A stretch of DNA of 64,000 nt from Rhodoligotrophos sp. CJ14 (GCF_038811545.1 NZ_CP133319.1:992001-1056000); one strand, 5' to 3'. Shown: positions 18,583 through 26,861, counted from the first letter of the stretch. Notes: generated from the letters alone by a model not told the origin. Program-made: numbers and translations.

Positions 18583-19023
18583 TCATATGTTGAATAGGAA
18601 TGCCGCTGCCAGGCGCCTCAGCCACCACGGGTTGAGGCTGACCTCGCTCACGGCGATGCCCTGATGAACATGGATCATCCGATCGGGCCCGGCGAGAATT
18701 GCCGCGTGCTTTGCGACACATCCTTCACGCCAGCGAAAGGCCACGATCATGCCCGGCGTGAGACAATCGAGTGAAGCGGAACAGAAATGCGCGGCAAGGC
18801 CGCGGAGCAGCAGCTCATCTCCGGTGGCTTCCGCCCAGTCTGGTGCGTAGAGGGGCAGCCGTTGCGGAACGTCACCACCGAGATCCCGCCACACACCGCG
18901 CACGAGCCCTATGCAATCGCATCCCACGCCGCGCAGGCTCGCCCGATGCCGATAAGGTGTGCCAAGCCAATGACGGGCGGCCGCAACGACCGCCTCACTC
19001 GCCGGCGAAATTGCCGCCCCCAT
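18583..19023 (-). CDS. GTA gp14-like NlpC/P60 cell-wall peptidase
   Basis: This is a tail-associated peptidoglycan hydrolase of the NlpC/P60 type, thought to open the recipient wall for DNA entry. The ATG at 19023 (GAGG upstream) gives 146 residues; a GTG at 19038 is the alternative. The catalytic Cys is in GVGCDCIGLVRGVW and the His in CVAKHAAILAG, with HWLGTPYRHRAS at the N-terminus as in other GTA peptidases. It overlaps the end of gp13 and is followed 7 bases later by gp15. Length is typical. Confidence 0.92.
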   Translation of the reverse strand: MGAAISPASEAVVAAARHWLGTPYRHRASLRGVGCDCIGLVRGVWRDLGGDVPQRLPLYAPDWAEATGDELLLRGLAAHFCSASLDCLTPGMIVAFRWREGCVAKHAAILAGPDRMIHVHQGIAVSEVSLNPWWLRRLAAAFLFNI

Positions 19024-19894
19024 CGAGATTGGCCTCACCGGGATTGGGGTAAGCCATCACGAAGTCCTTGGTCGGCATATGCGGGAAGCCGCGAAAATTG
19101 GCGCCATTGGCGAACTTGGCCCGGCAAGTGGCGAACCGCTTGTCGCACCCCGCCTCCACCATGAATTGGTCATTGACCGCGATGATCCCGGCCGGCGCCT
19201 GCCAGAGCTCGATAAAAACGATGCCAGCCTCTTGCCGGTGCGTCTTCACCTCCGAGGCAACACCCGCATTGGCACCCGTGGTCCAGACGAGCCGTCCCCG
19301 CTCGAACCATCTTACTGGGAAGTTGCTGAGGCCGCCCGCATCCAGCCTGCGATTAGCCTTCACCGCCTCGACGCTGCCGAACCCGCGATAGCTCTCGCTC
19401 GAAAGCGAGACGCCGCATCGCTGATCCCCCAGCATCGCATCACAGGTGAATTGGTAAAGGCGGCCCTGCGGTTGATTAAGCCGATGCGCCAGCCCGCGGA
19501 TCTCGGCGGAGAAGGCCTTGCCGCTCCGTGTGACCTCCCCCAGATTGCCCTTCCGCATCAGCACCCATTGGCTGGGTTTCTGCCAATTGACCCGCAGGAT
19601 CTCCACATCCGCATCGTCGTAGCGGCCTGCCGCGATATCCTCCTCCGTGATCTCGGCAGCGCTGAGTGCTGCCTCGGCTTGCATCGTATCGACTGCAAGC
19701 CCGAGCGCCGACGTGATCTCGCCTGCGGTAAACCCCGTACCGGCTTTATAGGTCACGCCCTCGACGATCAGGTCTATGTCGTGGTCCGTAAATCCCATCA
19801 CCTGTCCGTCATGCCGTGTAATCTTCCAGCACCAGGCGAGTGTCGTTGCCCCATCTTCAAGATGCGCCTGAAGTTCGGGATCGAGCGTCTTCAT
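18995..19894 (-). CDS. GTA gp13-like tail hub protein (DUF2163)
   Basis: This is the hub protein of the GTA baseplate, of the DUF2163 / phage BR0599 type. It has 299 residues, starting MKTLDPELQAHLEDGATTLAWCWK, the usual start in this family. It contains TRHDGQVMGFTDHDIDLIVEGVTY-type sequence near residue 30, and a Cys-rich C-terminal part (MVEAGCDKRFATCRAKFANGANFRGFPHMP) typical of hub proteins that may bind a metal or iron-sulfur cluster. It starts with an ATGA overlap with gp12 and runs into gp14. Nothing is missing. Confidence 0.92.
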   Translation of the reverse strand: MKTLDPELQAHLEDGATTLAWCWKITRHDGQVMGFTDHDIDLIVEGVTYKAGTGFTAGEITSALGLAVDTMQAEAALSAAEITEEDIAAGRYDDADVEILRVNWQKPSQWVLMRKGNLGEVTRSGKAFSAEIRGLAHRLNQPQGRLYQFTCDAMLGDQRCGVSLSSESYRGFGSVEAVKANRRLDAGGLSNFPVRWFERGRLVWTTGANAGVASEVKTHRQEAGIVFIELWQAPAGIIAVNDQFMVEAGCDKRFATCRAKFANGANFRGFPHMPTKDFVMAYPNPGEANLDGGGNFAGE

Positions 19895-20523
19895 CGCCGC
19901 ACCTCGATGAGGGGAATGTGAGGAATGTCGCCGACGCCGAACGCTGTAAGATTGATGTCGAGTGCGTCGGTGTCAAAGCGCACCGGCACGTCGAACTCAT
20001 AGCCGGCGGTGATCACCGCGCCATCGGCCGGCGGCACCGCGAAACTGACCAGGCCTGTCGCGTGATCGACCGTGAAATCCGCGCCCGCGGCAAGCTCTCG
20101 CCCTTCGATCGCCACCCGCACCGTGGCCGCGACCGGCTTGGTGATCGGCCGGACATAGAGCCTCTCGCCGGATTTGTAGCGCTTTACCAGTTGGAACAGG
20201 GCCCTGGTGCCGTCACCCGTCCCGATCTGCTGATCCACCGGCGAGATTGGCGCACTGGGCGCACTGGATTTGAAATCCGTATGGTCCTTAAAGCGAAATC
20301 CGTACAGCCGGCCCGCCCGCGCCTCGAAAAACGCGAGCACCTCGTGAAGGTCGTCGAGCGACTTGACCCCATACCCCGCATTATACCGCCGCCGCGAATG
20401 GACCCAGCGCCCGTTGCGCTCCTCTCCGCCCGAGGCGAGCGTCACCACATCCGTCCGCCGCTCGGGACCTCCCGATGAGCCAAGGGAGATGCTCGTCGGA
20501 AACCGCACCTCATGAAAAACCAT
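19891..20523 (-). CDS. GTA gp12-like distal tail protein (DUF2460)
   Basis: This is the distal tail protein that joins the tail tube to the hub. The ATG at 20523, with GAGG five bases upstream, gives 210 residues starting MVFHEVRFPTSISLGSSGG, matching the known start of the family. A TTG 15 bases earlier is possible but less likely. Typical segments are RRRYNAGYGVKSLDDLHEVLAFFEAR (in two pieces), GRLYGFRFKD and PVRFDTDALDINLTAF. It lies between gp11 and gp13 with short or overlapping junctions. Confidence 0.92.
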   Translation of the reverse strand: MVFHEVRFPTSISLGSSGGPERRTDVVTLASGGEERNGRWVHSRRRYNAGYGVKSLDDLHEVLAFFEARAGRLYGFRFKDHTDFKSSAPSAPISPVDQQIGTGDGTRALFQLVKRYKSGERLYVRPITKPVAATVRVAIEGRELAAGADFTVDHATGLVSFAVPPADGAVITAGYEFDVPVRFDTDALDINLTAFGVGDIPHIPLIEVRR

Positions 20524-20534
20524 GTTGTCCTCGC

Positions 20535-21116
20535 TCAAAGGTTTCGCTGTCCCCTCGCGATCGCCCGGGCCAGCATGGCGCCGATCTCCGATTGCGACCG
20601 CTGGAAGCCGGAGACGTCGGGGGTTGTCACATTGAAGGTCACCTGCACGGGCCGGCCATCACCATCGCTGCGCACGCCGAGCCGCCCGTCAGACCCTCGA
20701 GCCAGAGGCAATATCGCCTCAGGTCCTGCCTCACCCATGAGCCCCGTGCCGCCGCGCATGGGAAACAGCGTTGGCCCGGCAACGACGCCACCGTCGGCGA
20801 ACGGCTTGAGCACACCACCGGTGAAGACATTCCCGCGCGCATTCGCCGTAAGCCCCGTGACCGCACTGCTCAACGCAGCTCCCAGCCCTTCGGAAAAGGG
20901 CCGCAAGGCAGCCGCAAGCGTCTTGTTCGAAAGCGACAGGATCAGCGAGCGCATGACATCGCTGAGCTTGCGTCCGCCAACCGCCGCATTGGCAAAGGCG
21001 CGCGTGATCGAGCGCTCGAACCCGTCGGCCAGCCGGCCCAAATCGTCGAGCTCCTTCTTGAACTGGCTCGCATCAAGCCCGATGGCCATATCGAGTTCTG
21101 GGCGATCATCCGCCAT
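20535..21116 (-). CDS. GTA gp11-like tail tape measure protein
   Basis: This is the tape measure protein that sets tail length. It is only 193 residues, as expected for the short GTA tail and far shorter than phage tape measures. The ATG at 21116 has an excellent AAGGAG six bases upstream. Helical N-terminal half (FKKELDDLGRLADGFERSI) is followed by a glycine-rich segment with FADGGVVAGP and GLMGEAGPEAILPL, the standard signature of this family. It overlaps gp10.1 by 11 bases. Confidence 0.92.
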   Translation of the reverse strand: MADDRPELDMAIGLDASQFKKELDDLGRLADGFERSITRAFANAAVGGRKLSDVMRSLILSLSNKTLAAALRPFSEGLGAALSSAVTGLTANARGNVFTGGVLKPFADGGVVAGPTLFPMRGGTGLMGEAGPEAILPLARGSDGRLGVRSDGDGRPVQVTFNVTTPDVSGFQRSQSEIGAMLARAIARGQRNL

Positions 21117-21342
21117 GGTTTGCTCCTTCCCCATCGGGATAGCGCATCATCAATGCGACCAAGGTGCCGCGATCAGGCCTATCCGGCGCGGGCTTGATGC
21201 AACCGGCCCCTTCCAGCGCCGCCCTAAGCTCTCGCGGCGTCATCTGCCAGAATTGGGCGGGCGGCAGCCGCAGCACGCCAAGCCCCACGCCCATGAGCTG
21301 TCTCCAGGGGAAACCTGGGTGCTCGCCATCACGAACCGCCAT
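21106..21342 (-). CDS. GTA gp10.1-like tail assembly chaperone
   Basis: This small protein of 78 residues corresponds to the RcGTA orfg10.1 type (rcc01693-like) tail assembly chaperone. FPWRQLMGVGLGVLRLPPAQFWQMTPREL is the family signature (shown here by its FPW and PPAQFWQMTPREL elements). It begins inside the end of gp10 (ATG at 21342, gp10 stop at 21329) and ends inside gp11. It is easy to miss by automatic calling because of its size and its overlaps on both sides. Confidence 0.9.
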   Translation of the reverse strand: MAVRDGEHPGFPWRQLMGVGLGVLRLPPAQFWQMTPRELRAALEGAGCIKPAPDRPDRGTLVALMMRYPDGEGANHGG

Positions 21343-21652
21343 CGCCGCTTCCGAAACTTGCTTTGAGCAGAGACGCCGTGAGCCTCACGAACCCGGCCGC
21401 CCCGCCCTCGATCTGCATGCGGGCCACCGTCTCATTGTCGATATCCTCGCCCGCCCCGCGCAACCCTGCGCCGATGATCCTGATGATATCGCTTGCCTGA
21501 AGCCGCCCGCCTTCGAACCGCTCGGCAAGCCTCATGAGATCGATGCCGCCATAGCTGTCCTCGAGCTCGGCAAGCGCGCCCAGAGTGAGGCAAAGCCTGT
21601 ACTGCCTGCCATCGAGCACGGCTTCGATCTCACCGCGATGTCTGTTGACCAT
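21329..21652 (-). CDS. GTA gp10-like tail chaperone / tail component
   Basis: This matches the GTA gp10 family (DUF3356 type), a small protein found between the tail tube and tape-measure genes; phage genes there act as tail assembly chaperones. The ATG at about 21652 with GGAG upstream gives 107 residues; a TTG at 21667 would add five. It contains VLDGRQYRLCLTLGALAELED and SDIIRIIGAGLRGAGE, typical of the family. It starts 11 bases after gp9 and overlaps gp10.1 at its end. Confidence 0.88.
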   Translation of the reverse strand: MVNRHRGEIEAVLDGRQYRLCLTLGALAELEDSYGGIDLMRLAERFEGGRLQASDIIRIIGAGLRGAGEDIDNETVARMQIEGGAAGFVRLTASLLKASFGSGDGGS

Positions 21653-21663
21653 GTGCGCTCCCC

Positions 21664-22077
21664 TCAAGCTGCCGAGAAGCTCAGCACGCCCGCAGATTCG
21701 AGCGCGATCTCGAAGGTGAGCTCCCCGTCATGCTGGCCCGCATAATCGAGCGCGGTGATTTGGAACGGGCCTTGGAGGATGCCGAAATCCGGTATGATCA
21801 CCTGCCAGTCGCGAATGAGATCGCCGAAAAAACAGGCGCGCACCCTTTCATCCGAGCTTTCATCGCGGAAGATCCCCGCACCCCGGATGCTGGCGGAACG
21901 AACCCCGGCTCCGCCCAGCAATTCACGCCATCGTTGGGCTGAATCCGCGTTGGTGACATCGACCATCGCTGCATTCAGCCCGATCGAGTGGCTCCGTAAG
22001 CCAGCGATGGTTGTAAACTGCCCACTGCTTTCGACATCGACCTTCAATAGAAGGTCGCGGCCTCGTTGAGCCGTCAT
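21664..22077 (-). CDS. GTA gp9-like major tail (tube) protein
   Basis: This is the tail tube protein of TP901-1 type that stacks into the tail. The ATG at 22077, with GAGGAG seven bases upstream, gives 137 residues starting MTAQRGRDLLLKVD, the expected family start. Landmarks are TIAGLRSHSIGLNAAMVDVTN and GPFQITALDYAGQHDGELTF (in pieces). It is separated from gp8 by 79 bases without a gene; that gap holds its ribosome-binding site. Confidence 0.92.
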   Translation of the reverse strand: MTAQRGRDLLLKVDVESSGQFTTIAGLRSHSIGLNAAMVDVTNADSAQRWRELLGGAGVRSASIRGAGIFRDESSDERVRACFFGDLIRDWQVIIPDFGILQGPFQITALDYAGQHDGELTFEIALESAGVLSFSAA

Positions 22078-22156
22078 GATTGATCTCCTCAATGGAAAGG
22101 CAAGCTTGGCCGGCCGCCGCCAGTTCAGTAGGGGGAAGAGGCTCGGCGCCACCAGA

Positions 22157-22579
22157 CTATTGGTCCTGAGCCAGCGGCTCGGTCACCGCTCTCAGCCGCA
22201 TTACGCCGTGATAGGTCACCCCGTCGGGATCCCTCAATGCGTGCCAGAATACGGGTCGCAGATTGATGAGCTTATGCCCATCGAGGCTGGGCAGGTCCTG
22301 ATCCAGCGCCGCGTCCACGGCCTCCATGACATCCTGCACTTCCCGGCGTCCCGCCGCCCGCGACCACACATGGATCGTCAGCTGATGCTCATGTCCGCAC
22401 CGGGTCTGAGTGCTCCAGTCATTGGTCCTGATGTCCCCGATGGTGATGTATGGAAAGCGTCTATGCTCATCCACATCATCGGCGATGCCATCGGCACCGA
22501 CCATTTCGATAATCTCAGCATTCAGGCTGAGTTGATCGAACAGCGCCCTTTGCAGGGCGAAAGCAGCACCCTTGCTCAT
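22157..22579 (-). CDS. GTA gp8-like tail terminator (DUF3168)
   Basis: This is the tail terminator that caps the tail tube at the head side. It has 140 residues of DUF3168 type: GAAFALQRALFDQL, YITIGDIRTNDWSTQT, CGHEHQLTIHVWSRAAG and REVQDVMEAVDAAL are classical. The start ATG at 22579 overlaps the stop of the 62-residue gene upstream in an ATGA junction. No irregularity was found. Confidence 0.92.
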   Translation of the reverse strand: MSKGAAFALQRALFDQLSLNAEIIEMVGADGIADDVDEHRRFPYITIGDIRTNDWSTQTRCGHEHQLTIHVWSRAAGRREVQDVMEAVDAALDQDLPSLDGHKLINLRPVFWHALRDPDGVTYHGVMRLRAVTEPLAQDQ

Positions 22580-22764
22580 CGTTGTCCCCGCTCGTTCTCT
22601 GACATCGGCCGGATATCCGGATGGACTGTCTCGGCCGCCCGGGAACCACTGGCGGCTCCCGCCCTGGTCGGGGAGAGGATCATCTCCCTGACCTGCTCTG
22701 TGACGGCCGCTCTGATCTGCGCGCTAAATCCTGATCCCCTTGCGGTCCGCTTTATGATCCTCAT
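22576..22764 (-). CDS. Small basic protein of unknown function inside the GTA operon
   Basis: This 62-residue gene sits between the stopper (gp7) and tail terminator (gp8). It has four-base ATGA overlaps at both ends (start 22764 with the gp7 stop, stop 22576 with the gp8 start), strong evidence that it is translated. The protein begins MRIIKRTARGSGFSAQ, is rich in Arg, Ala and Ser, and has no membrane segment. To my knowledge the RcGTA operon has no gene here. In HK97-like phages an HK97-gp10-like protein of about 130 residues occupies this slot, so this may be a shortened relative. No motif supports a function. Confidence 0.7.
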   Translation of the reverse strand: MRIIKRTARGSGFSAQIRAAVTEQVREMILSPTRAGAASGSRAAETVHPDIRPMSENERGQR

Positions 22765-23087
22765 GGGACCAGCCTCTCGCGAACGACGTAGGTGAGAAAT
22801 CGCCCGCGTCCGTCATCATCCTGCAGGCCATCGATCTCGAAGATCCTCTCGCCCTGCCGGAACCGCATGCTCGTCGTCACGTCACAGCCGCTTCGCACCG
22901 TGATCCGGTGCGTGACCGACGCGGCGATCTTCTCCGCCTTGACCCCAGAGGCCTGCCGTATTGGCCTGATATCTGCCCACATGCAGGCCACAGGCGTCCA
23001 CTGCACCACAGCCCCGCCCGCCCCATCCGACGTCCTCGCCGGTGCCTCCAGCACGAGCCGATGCCGGAGCCGTCCGATCGCGATCAC
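22761..23087 (-). CDS. GTA gp7-like head-tail stopper (head closure) protein
   Basis: This is the head closure protein at the head-tail junction. The GTG at 23087 overlaps the gp6 stop (GTGA junction) and gives 108 residues starting VIAIGRLRHRLVLEAPARTSD. It shows GAGGAVVQWTPVACMWADIRPI and RHRL/HRITVR elements, typical of SPP1 gp16 / HK97-type stoppers. The reading frame is open further upstream, but that part is antisense-like and overlaps gp6 fully, so it is rejected. Confidence 0.9.
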   Translation of the reverse strand: MIAIGRLRHRLVLEAPARTSDGAGGAVVQWTPVACMWADIRPIRQASGVKAEKIAASVTHRITVRSGCDVTTSMRFRQGERIFEIDGLQDDDGRGRFLTYVVRERLVP

Positions 23088-23659
23088 AGCGCCATGATCC
23101 GGTACGGGGCAACGAGCGCATTGATCATGGCCGGGATTTCGAACGCGTGATCGCCGAGGGCGACTGGCTCCCGGTTCTCGTACCAGTGAGCGACGAGTTG
23201 CAGAATGGCTTGGCGCAACGGTTGGGGCACGTCTTCGGGCGCATCGCCATAGCCGGCCGTGATCTCGATTTCGATCCCGCGGAATGGCTTGTCCGGGCGC
23301 GGCCATTGTCGGCCGGATCGCGGTCTGAGCCTCGGGAGACTGCCCGTATCTGCGGTATAGTCGGCCGGCTCGATCTCCCTGGCTGCTCCGCTCTCCGCAT
23401 GAAGGATCACGCTGTCCACCGACTGAACCGGCCGGATCGCCAGCGTGATGACGCCACCCTCCGGCCACTCGTCCAGGAAAACCGACCATCCCTGGGTGAT
23501 GAACATCCGACGGGTCGCGATCTCGAGATGAATCCTGGCCGACGTGATGAGAGCGGCAATCAGCTCATCTTCCAGGCATCCGGCCACCCGCAGATGGGCC
23601 CTTGCCTGCTCGAGGCTCACCGGCTCGACTGCCGGCGGTGAATTGGGTACCGACATCAT
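23084..23659 (-). CDS. GTA gp6-like head-tail adaptor
   Basis: This is the connector protein that binds under the portal. It has 191 residues with the family pattern: PVSLEQARAHLRVAGCLEDELIAALI-like N-terminus, TRRMFITQGW, a middle with ITLAIRPVQSVDSV, then IEIEITAGYGD, QPLRQAILQLVAHWYENREPV and the C-terminal INALVAPYRIMAL. It follows gp5 after 104 bases that contain a strong hairpin, and overlaps gp7. Confidence 0.92.
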   Translation of the reverse strand: MMSVPNSPPAVEPVSLEQARAHLRVAGCLEDELIAALITSARIHLEIATRRMFITQGWSVFLDEWPEGGVITLAIRPVQSVDSVILHAESGAAREIEPADYTADTGSLPRLRPRSGRQWPRPDKPFRGIEIEITAGYGDAPEDVPQPLRQAILQLVAHWYENREPVALGDHAFEIPAMINALVAPYRIMAL

Positions 23660-23697
23660 GGCTCGACTCCGGGCATTCTATTGCTGGAAATGAAACG

Positions 23698-23730
23698 GGC
23701 GCGGAGACGGTATCCCGTCATCCGCGCCCG
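23698..23730 (-). promoter_or_regulatory. Strong intergenic hairpin after the capsid gene
   Basis: This perfect-to-near-perfect stem lies between the major capsid gene (stop at 23764) and gp6 (start 23659). Outer arms of nine bases (GGGCGCGGA with TCCGCGCCC) continue into a five-base inner stem (GACGG with CCGTC) with one bulged A and a four-base loop. There is no run of T after it on the minus strand, so it is not a textbook terminator. It may act as an attenuator or as a 3' stability element that raises capsid mRNA over downstream genes. Confidence 0.6.
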
Positions 23731-23763
23731 CAATTCGGCACGTCTGTCTGGGGGGAGGCGTTG

Positions 23764-25038
23764 TCAGGCCGTGCCGAATTTGAGAAGCTTGATCGCGTCG
23801 AAGTCCTGCACCCCGCCGCCGACCCGCTTGGTCGTGTAGAACAGAACATAGGGCTTCGCCGAATAGGGATCGCGCAGCACGCGCATCCCGAGGCGATCAA
23901 CGATCAGATAGCCGCGACGGAAATCGCCGAAGGCGATTGCGGTTGCATCAGCGGCTATGTCGGGCATGGCCTCCGCCTCGACCACCGGGAAGCCCATGAG
24001 GCTTGCGGGCGATCCGGCCTGCAGCGCAGGTTGCCACAGGTAATTCCCATCCCCGTCCTTGATTTTGCGGACTGCCGCCTGGGTTTTGCGGTTCATGACC
24101 CAGCGGCCGTTCTGCCGATATCCCGCTTTGAGTGAATAGACCAGGTCGATCAGGATATCGGCAGCGTCGGTTGCAGCGAAGCCTCCCGAAACGCCGGTCG
24201 CCAGATGTCCCAGATTGCCCCAGCTCCAGGAGGAATTGGCGACCGTGTTATAGTCGAGAAAGCCGCGTGGCTTGTTTGAGCCGTCACCTGCAACGAATGC
24301 CGCACTCTCCTGCTCGGCAAACACCGTGCGGACCTCGTCCACAATCCACTGGTCGATATTCACCGCCGCATCATCGAGCAGGCTCTGGGTTGCCGCCGGC
24401 ATGGCATAGAGCTCCATCGTCGGGAACTCGATCGAGGCAAGGCTTGGCGAGGTGGTTTGCGTGCGTGCATCAGTTTCTGCAACCCAGCCCGTTGCAGCCC
24501 CGGTGGTCACGAAGGGTTTCTTGTAGGTGGCACCTGAAACCTGCCGCACGCTCGCGATCGCACGGATCGGCGAGACATCTCCCAGCAGGCGCCCGATCTC
24601 GGTTTCCGTCTCCTGGGGAACGAGATAGCCGCCATCCGGCCCCGATCCAACCGACAGCGCTTTCGCTTCCAGGGCTGCGAGCCCCTGCGCCTCCCCTTTG
24701 CGCATATAGGCATGGAAGGCGGATTTATGCTGCAAGGCGTTCAGATCCAACCCGACCTGCTCTTGCCCTCCCGAAGTCCCCATCCGCGGGCGGGCGGCCT
24801 TCAAGACCAGCGCATCGAGCTGCTGCTTCTGCTCGTCGAGCGCCATGTTGATCCGCCCGACCTTCTCCTCCGTGAGGACGTCCGTCGCCATGCGCCGCTC
24901 GAGCTGCGCCAGGCGTTCGTCATTGGCCTGCTTGAAGCTTTCGAAGGCCTGCATGAAGCCCTCGAACGCCATGCCGATATCGCCCGTCTGCGGACGGGCA
25001 ACCTTCATCTCCAGAGCTCGATCTTCCATATCTCTCAT
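23764..25038 (-). CDS. GTA gp5-like HK97-fold major capsid protein
   Basis: This is the major capsid protein. It has 424 residues, with an N-terminal delta/scaffold region (about 20-100) of coiled-coil character (AFEGFMQAFESFKQANDERLAQLE). The region is removed in relatives by the gp4 protease. The HK97 fold follows: LSVGSGPDGGYLVPQE, IASVRQVSGATYKKPF, TMELYAMPAATQSLLDDA, FVAGDGSNKPRGFL, WVMNRKTQAAVRKIKDGDG and DFRRGYLIVDRLGMRV. All are hallmarks of HK97-type capsids. It starts with an overlap of the gp4 stop. Confidence 0.95.
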   Translation of the reverse strand: MRDMEDRALEMKVARPQTGDIGMAFEGFMQAFESFKQANDERLAQLERRMATDVLTEEKVGRINMALDEQKQQLDALVLKAARPRMGTSGGQEQVGLDLNALQHKSAFHAYMRKGEAQGLAALEAKALSVGSGPDGGYLVPQETETEIGRLLGDVSPIRAIASVRQVSGATYKKPFVTTGAATGWVAETDARTQTTSPSLASIEFPTMELYAMPAATQSLLDDAAVNIDQWIVDEVRTVFAEQESAAFVAGDGSNKPRGFLDYNTVANSSWSWGNLGHLATGVSGGFAATDAADILIDLVYSLKAGYRQNGRWVMNRKTQAAVRKIKDGDGNYLWQPALQAGSPASLMGFPVVEAEAMPDIAADATAIAFGDFRRGYLIVDRLGMRVLRDPYSAKPYVLFYTTKRVGGGVQDFDAIKLLKFGTA

Positions 25039-25565
25039 CGTGACGTCCTCTCATTGGCAGCAGGTGATGTCAGGAAGGATTGGGCAGCAGCCCGTATGGC
25101 CGAGGCAGACAGGCCCTCGCGCTGTACAGGCCGGGATGCAATGGGGCCTGTCACGAGCCTCGCTTCGGCGAGAAGCGGAAACGTGACGATCGAGATTTCC
25201 CAGAGGTCGATGGCCGTCAGCAGCCTCATTCCCGTCACGCGATCCCGTTGAGCATGCAGCGTGCGAAAGCCGATCGATAGGCCATCCAGGGCGCCGAGCC
25301 TGACAAGACGCGCGATCTCCTCTGCGCGCTCCACACCTTCCGCAAGCAGGCCCTGCACCTTGAGCCCGTAGCCATCCTCGCGGATATCGGTCCAGAGTCC
25401 GATGGGCTGCCCCGGATCATGCTGGAAGAGCATTTTGATGCCAGCGGGCCTGCGGCGGGCGAGCGAAGCGCTGAAGGCGCCCCTGGCGACCACATCACCG
25501 GCGCTATCGGCGCGGCCGAACACGCTCGCATAGCCCTCGATCATCATTGATGGATCCACGATCAT
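25035..25565 (-). CDS. GTA gp4-like HK97 prohead protease
   Basis: This is the maturation protease that trims the capsid delta domain. The ATG at 25565, with GGAG upstream, gives 176 residues (an earlier in-frame start overlaps gp3 and is rejected). The S78-type catalytic elements are present: LFQHDPGQPIGLW with its His, and GALDGLSIGFRT with its Ser, plus LWEISIVTFPLL. The N-terminus MIEGYASVFGRADSAGD is canonical. It lies 71 bases after gp3, too little space for the g3.5 gene known in RcGTA. Confidence 0.94.
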   Translation of the reverse strand: MIVDPSMMIEGYASVFGRADSAGDVVARGAFSASLARRRPAGIKMLFQHDPGQPIGLWTDIREDGYGLKVQGLLAEGVERAEEIARLVRLGALDGLSIGFRTLHAQRDRVTGMRLLTAIDLWEISIVTFPLLAEARLVTGPIASRPVQREGLSASAIRAAAQSFLTSPAANERTSR

Positions 25566-25636
25566 TCTCTCTCCTGCAGACTGAAGCAGGTTGCTCGGGG
25601 AAGAAGTGCTGAAAGGGATGTGACGTGCCCGCAGGA

Positions 25637-26836
25637 TCAGTCGCCGCGGCTTGGCCCATAACCGACAGCGGCACGCTTCTCGTTGGTCGTCAGAAAGTCG
25701 GCGGCGGCGATCCGCGACCACAGCGCCTCTCGTTCTGAAGAAAGCGCCTCGATCTGGTCGGCGTCATACCAGAGCCGGAGATCGTGCCCGAAGCTCGGCG
25801 CGAGCCACTGGCTCAATGCGCGCGCGGTTTTCCCAACCAGCGGCAGAACCGTCTGGCGCCAGAATGTCCGATTGGCCTCCGCGTAATTGGCGAAGGTGTT
25901 GTCGCCGGGAATACCAAGCAGCATGGGTGGCACACCGAAAGCCAGGGCGATTTCTCTGGCTGCTGCATGTTTGGCTTCGATGAAGTCCATATCCCGCGGG
26001 CTCAGGCTCATGGATTTCCAGTCGAGCCCGCCCTCGAGCACCAGGGGCCGTCCTGCATTTGCCGCCCCCTGGAAGGAGGCTTCGAGCTCCTGCTTGAGCC
26101 GCGAAAACTGCTCTTCCGATAAGTTGCCCGAGCCGTCCTGGCCGCCATAGACCAGCGCACCCGAGGGGCGTGCCGCATTATCGAGCAGGCTCTTGTTCCA
26201 TGCCCCCGCCGCGCTCTGAATGTCCACGCTATGGGCGGCAGCCTCGAACGGGCTCAACCCGTAATGCTCATTGATGGGATTGAACAGCTTGAGATGAAGG
26301 ATCGGCCACTGCCCGCGACCGGACTGGTCGAAACGCACCGTCTGCCCGTCCACCGTGTATTCATAGGCGTCCGGCCAGCCATCCCCTCCAGGCACCGCCC
26401 GCATCCGGTCGGGTCTCAGCACATAGAGTTCGCGCGCCGCACCATCGATGCTGACCACCTCCATATAGCTGTTTCCGGCAGTCTGCAGATAGCCGTAGAA
26501 GTCTTCGAAGAGATCGATGCCGTTGGTGACCGGATTTGGCCTCGCGAGCAGCTCGAGCAGCGGATGCTGCATGATCTCCTCGTCACCACGGTAGAGCAGC
26601 CAAGGAACGGACGCCGCCGCCTCTGCAATCATCCTCACGCAGCGATAGCCAACCGCGTTCCGCGTAAAGCCCTCCCGGGCGAGATCCGCATAATTCCGCG
26701 GCGTCCATACCGGACGCCCCTGCATATGCAGCGCGACCAATGCACCGCTCGCGCTTCGTTTGATTTCGCCGGCAGCTACGGACGGCCGCCTCGCCTCTTT
26801 GCCGGCGAGCTGCCGCAATCGCTCAAAAATTGCCAT
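25637..26836 (-). CDS. GTA gp3-like portal protein
   Basis: This is the HK97-family portal ring protein through which DNA is packaged and released. The ATG at 26836 gives 399 residues starting MAIFERLRQLAGKEARRP. Typical segments are YADLAREGFTRNAVGYRCVRMIAEAAASVPWLLY (in pieces), HPLLELLARPNP, ILHLKLFNPINEHYGLSPFEAA and LSPRDMDFIEAKHAAAREIALAFGVPPMLLG. Full length, no gaps. It is preceded by 101 bases holding a direct repeat and hairpin, then gp2. Confidence 0.95.
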   Translation of the reverse strand: MAIFERLRQLAGKEARRPSVAAGEIKRSASGALVALHMQGRPVWTPRNYADLAREGFTRNAVGYRCVRMIAEAAASVPWLLYRGDEEIMQHPLLELLARPNPVTNGIDLFEDFYGYLQTAGNSYMEVVSIDGAARELYVLRPDRMRAVPGGDGWPDAYEYTVDGQTVRFDQSGRGQWPILHLKLFNPINEHYGLSPFEAAAHSVDIQSAAGAWNKSLLDNAARPSGALVYGGQDGSGNLSEEQFSRLKQELEASFQGAANAGRPLVLEGGLDWKSMSLSPRDMDFIEAKHAAAREIALAFGVPPMLLGIPGDNTFANYAEANRTFWRQTVLPLVGKTARALSQWLAPSFGHDLRLWYDADQIEALSSEREALWSRIAAADFLTTNEKRAAVGYGPSRGD

Positions 26837-26861
26837 GAGGATTTCCCGTTTATGGGTGACT

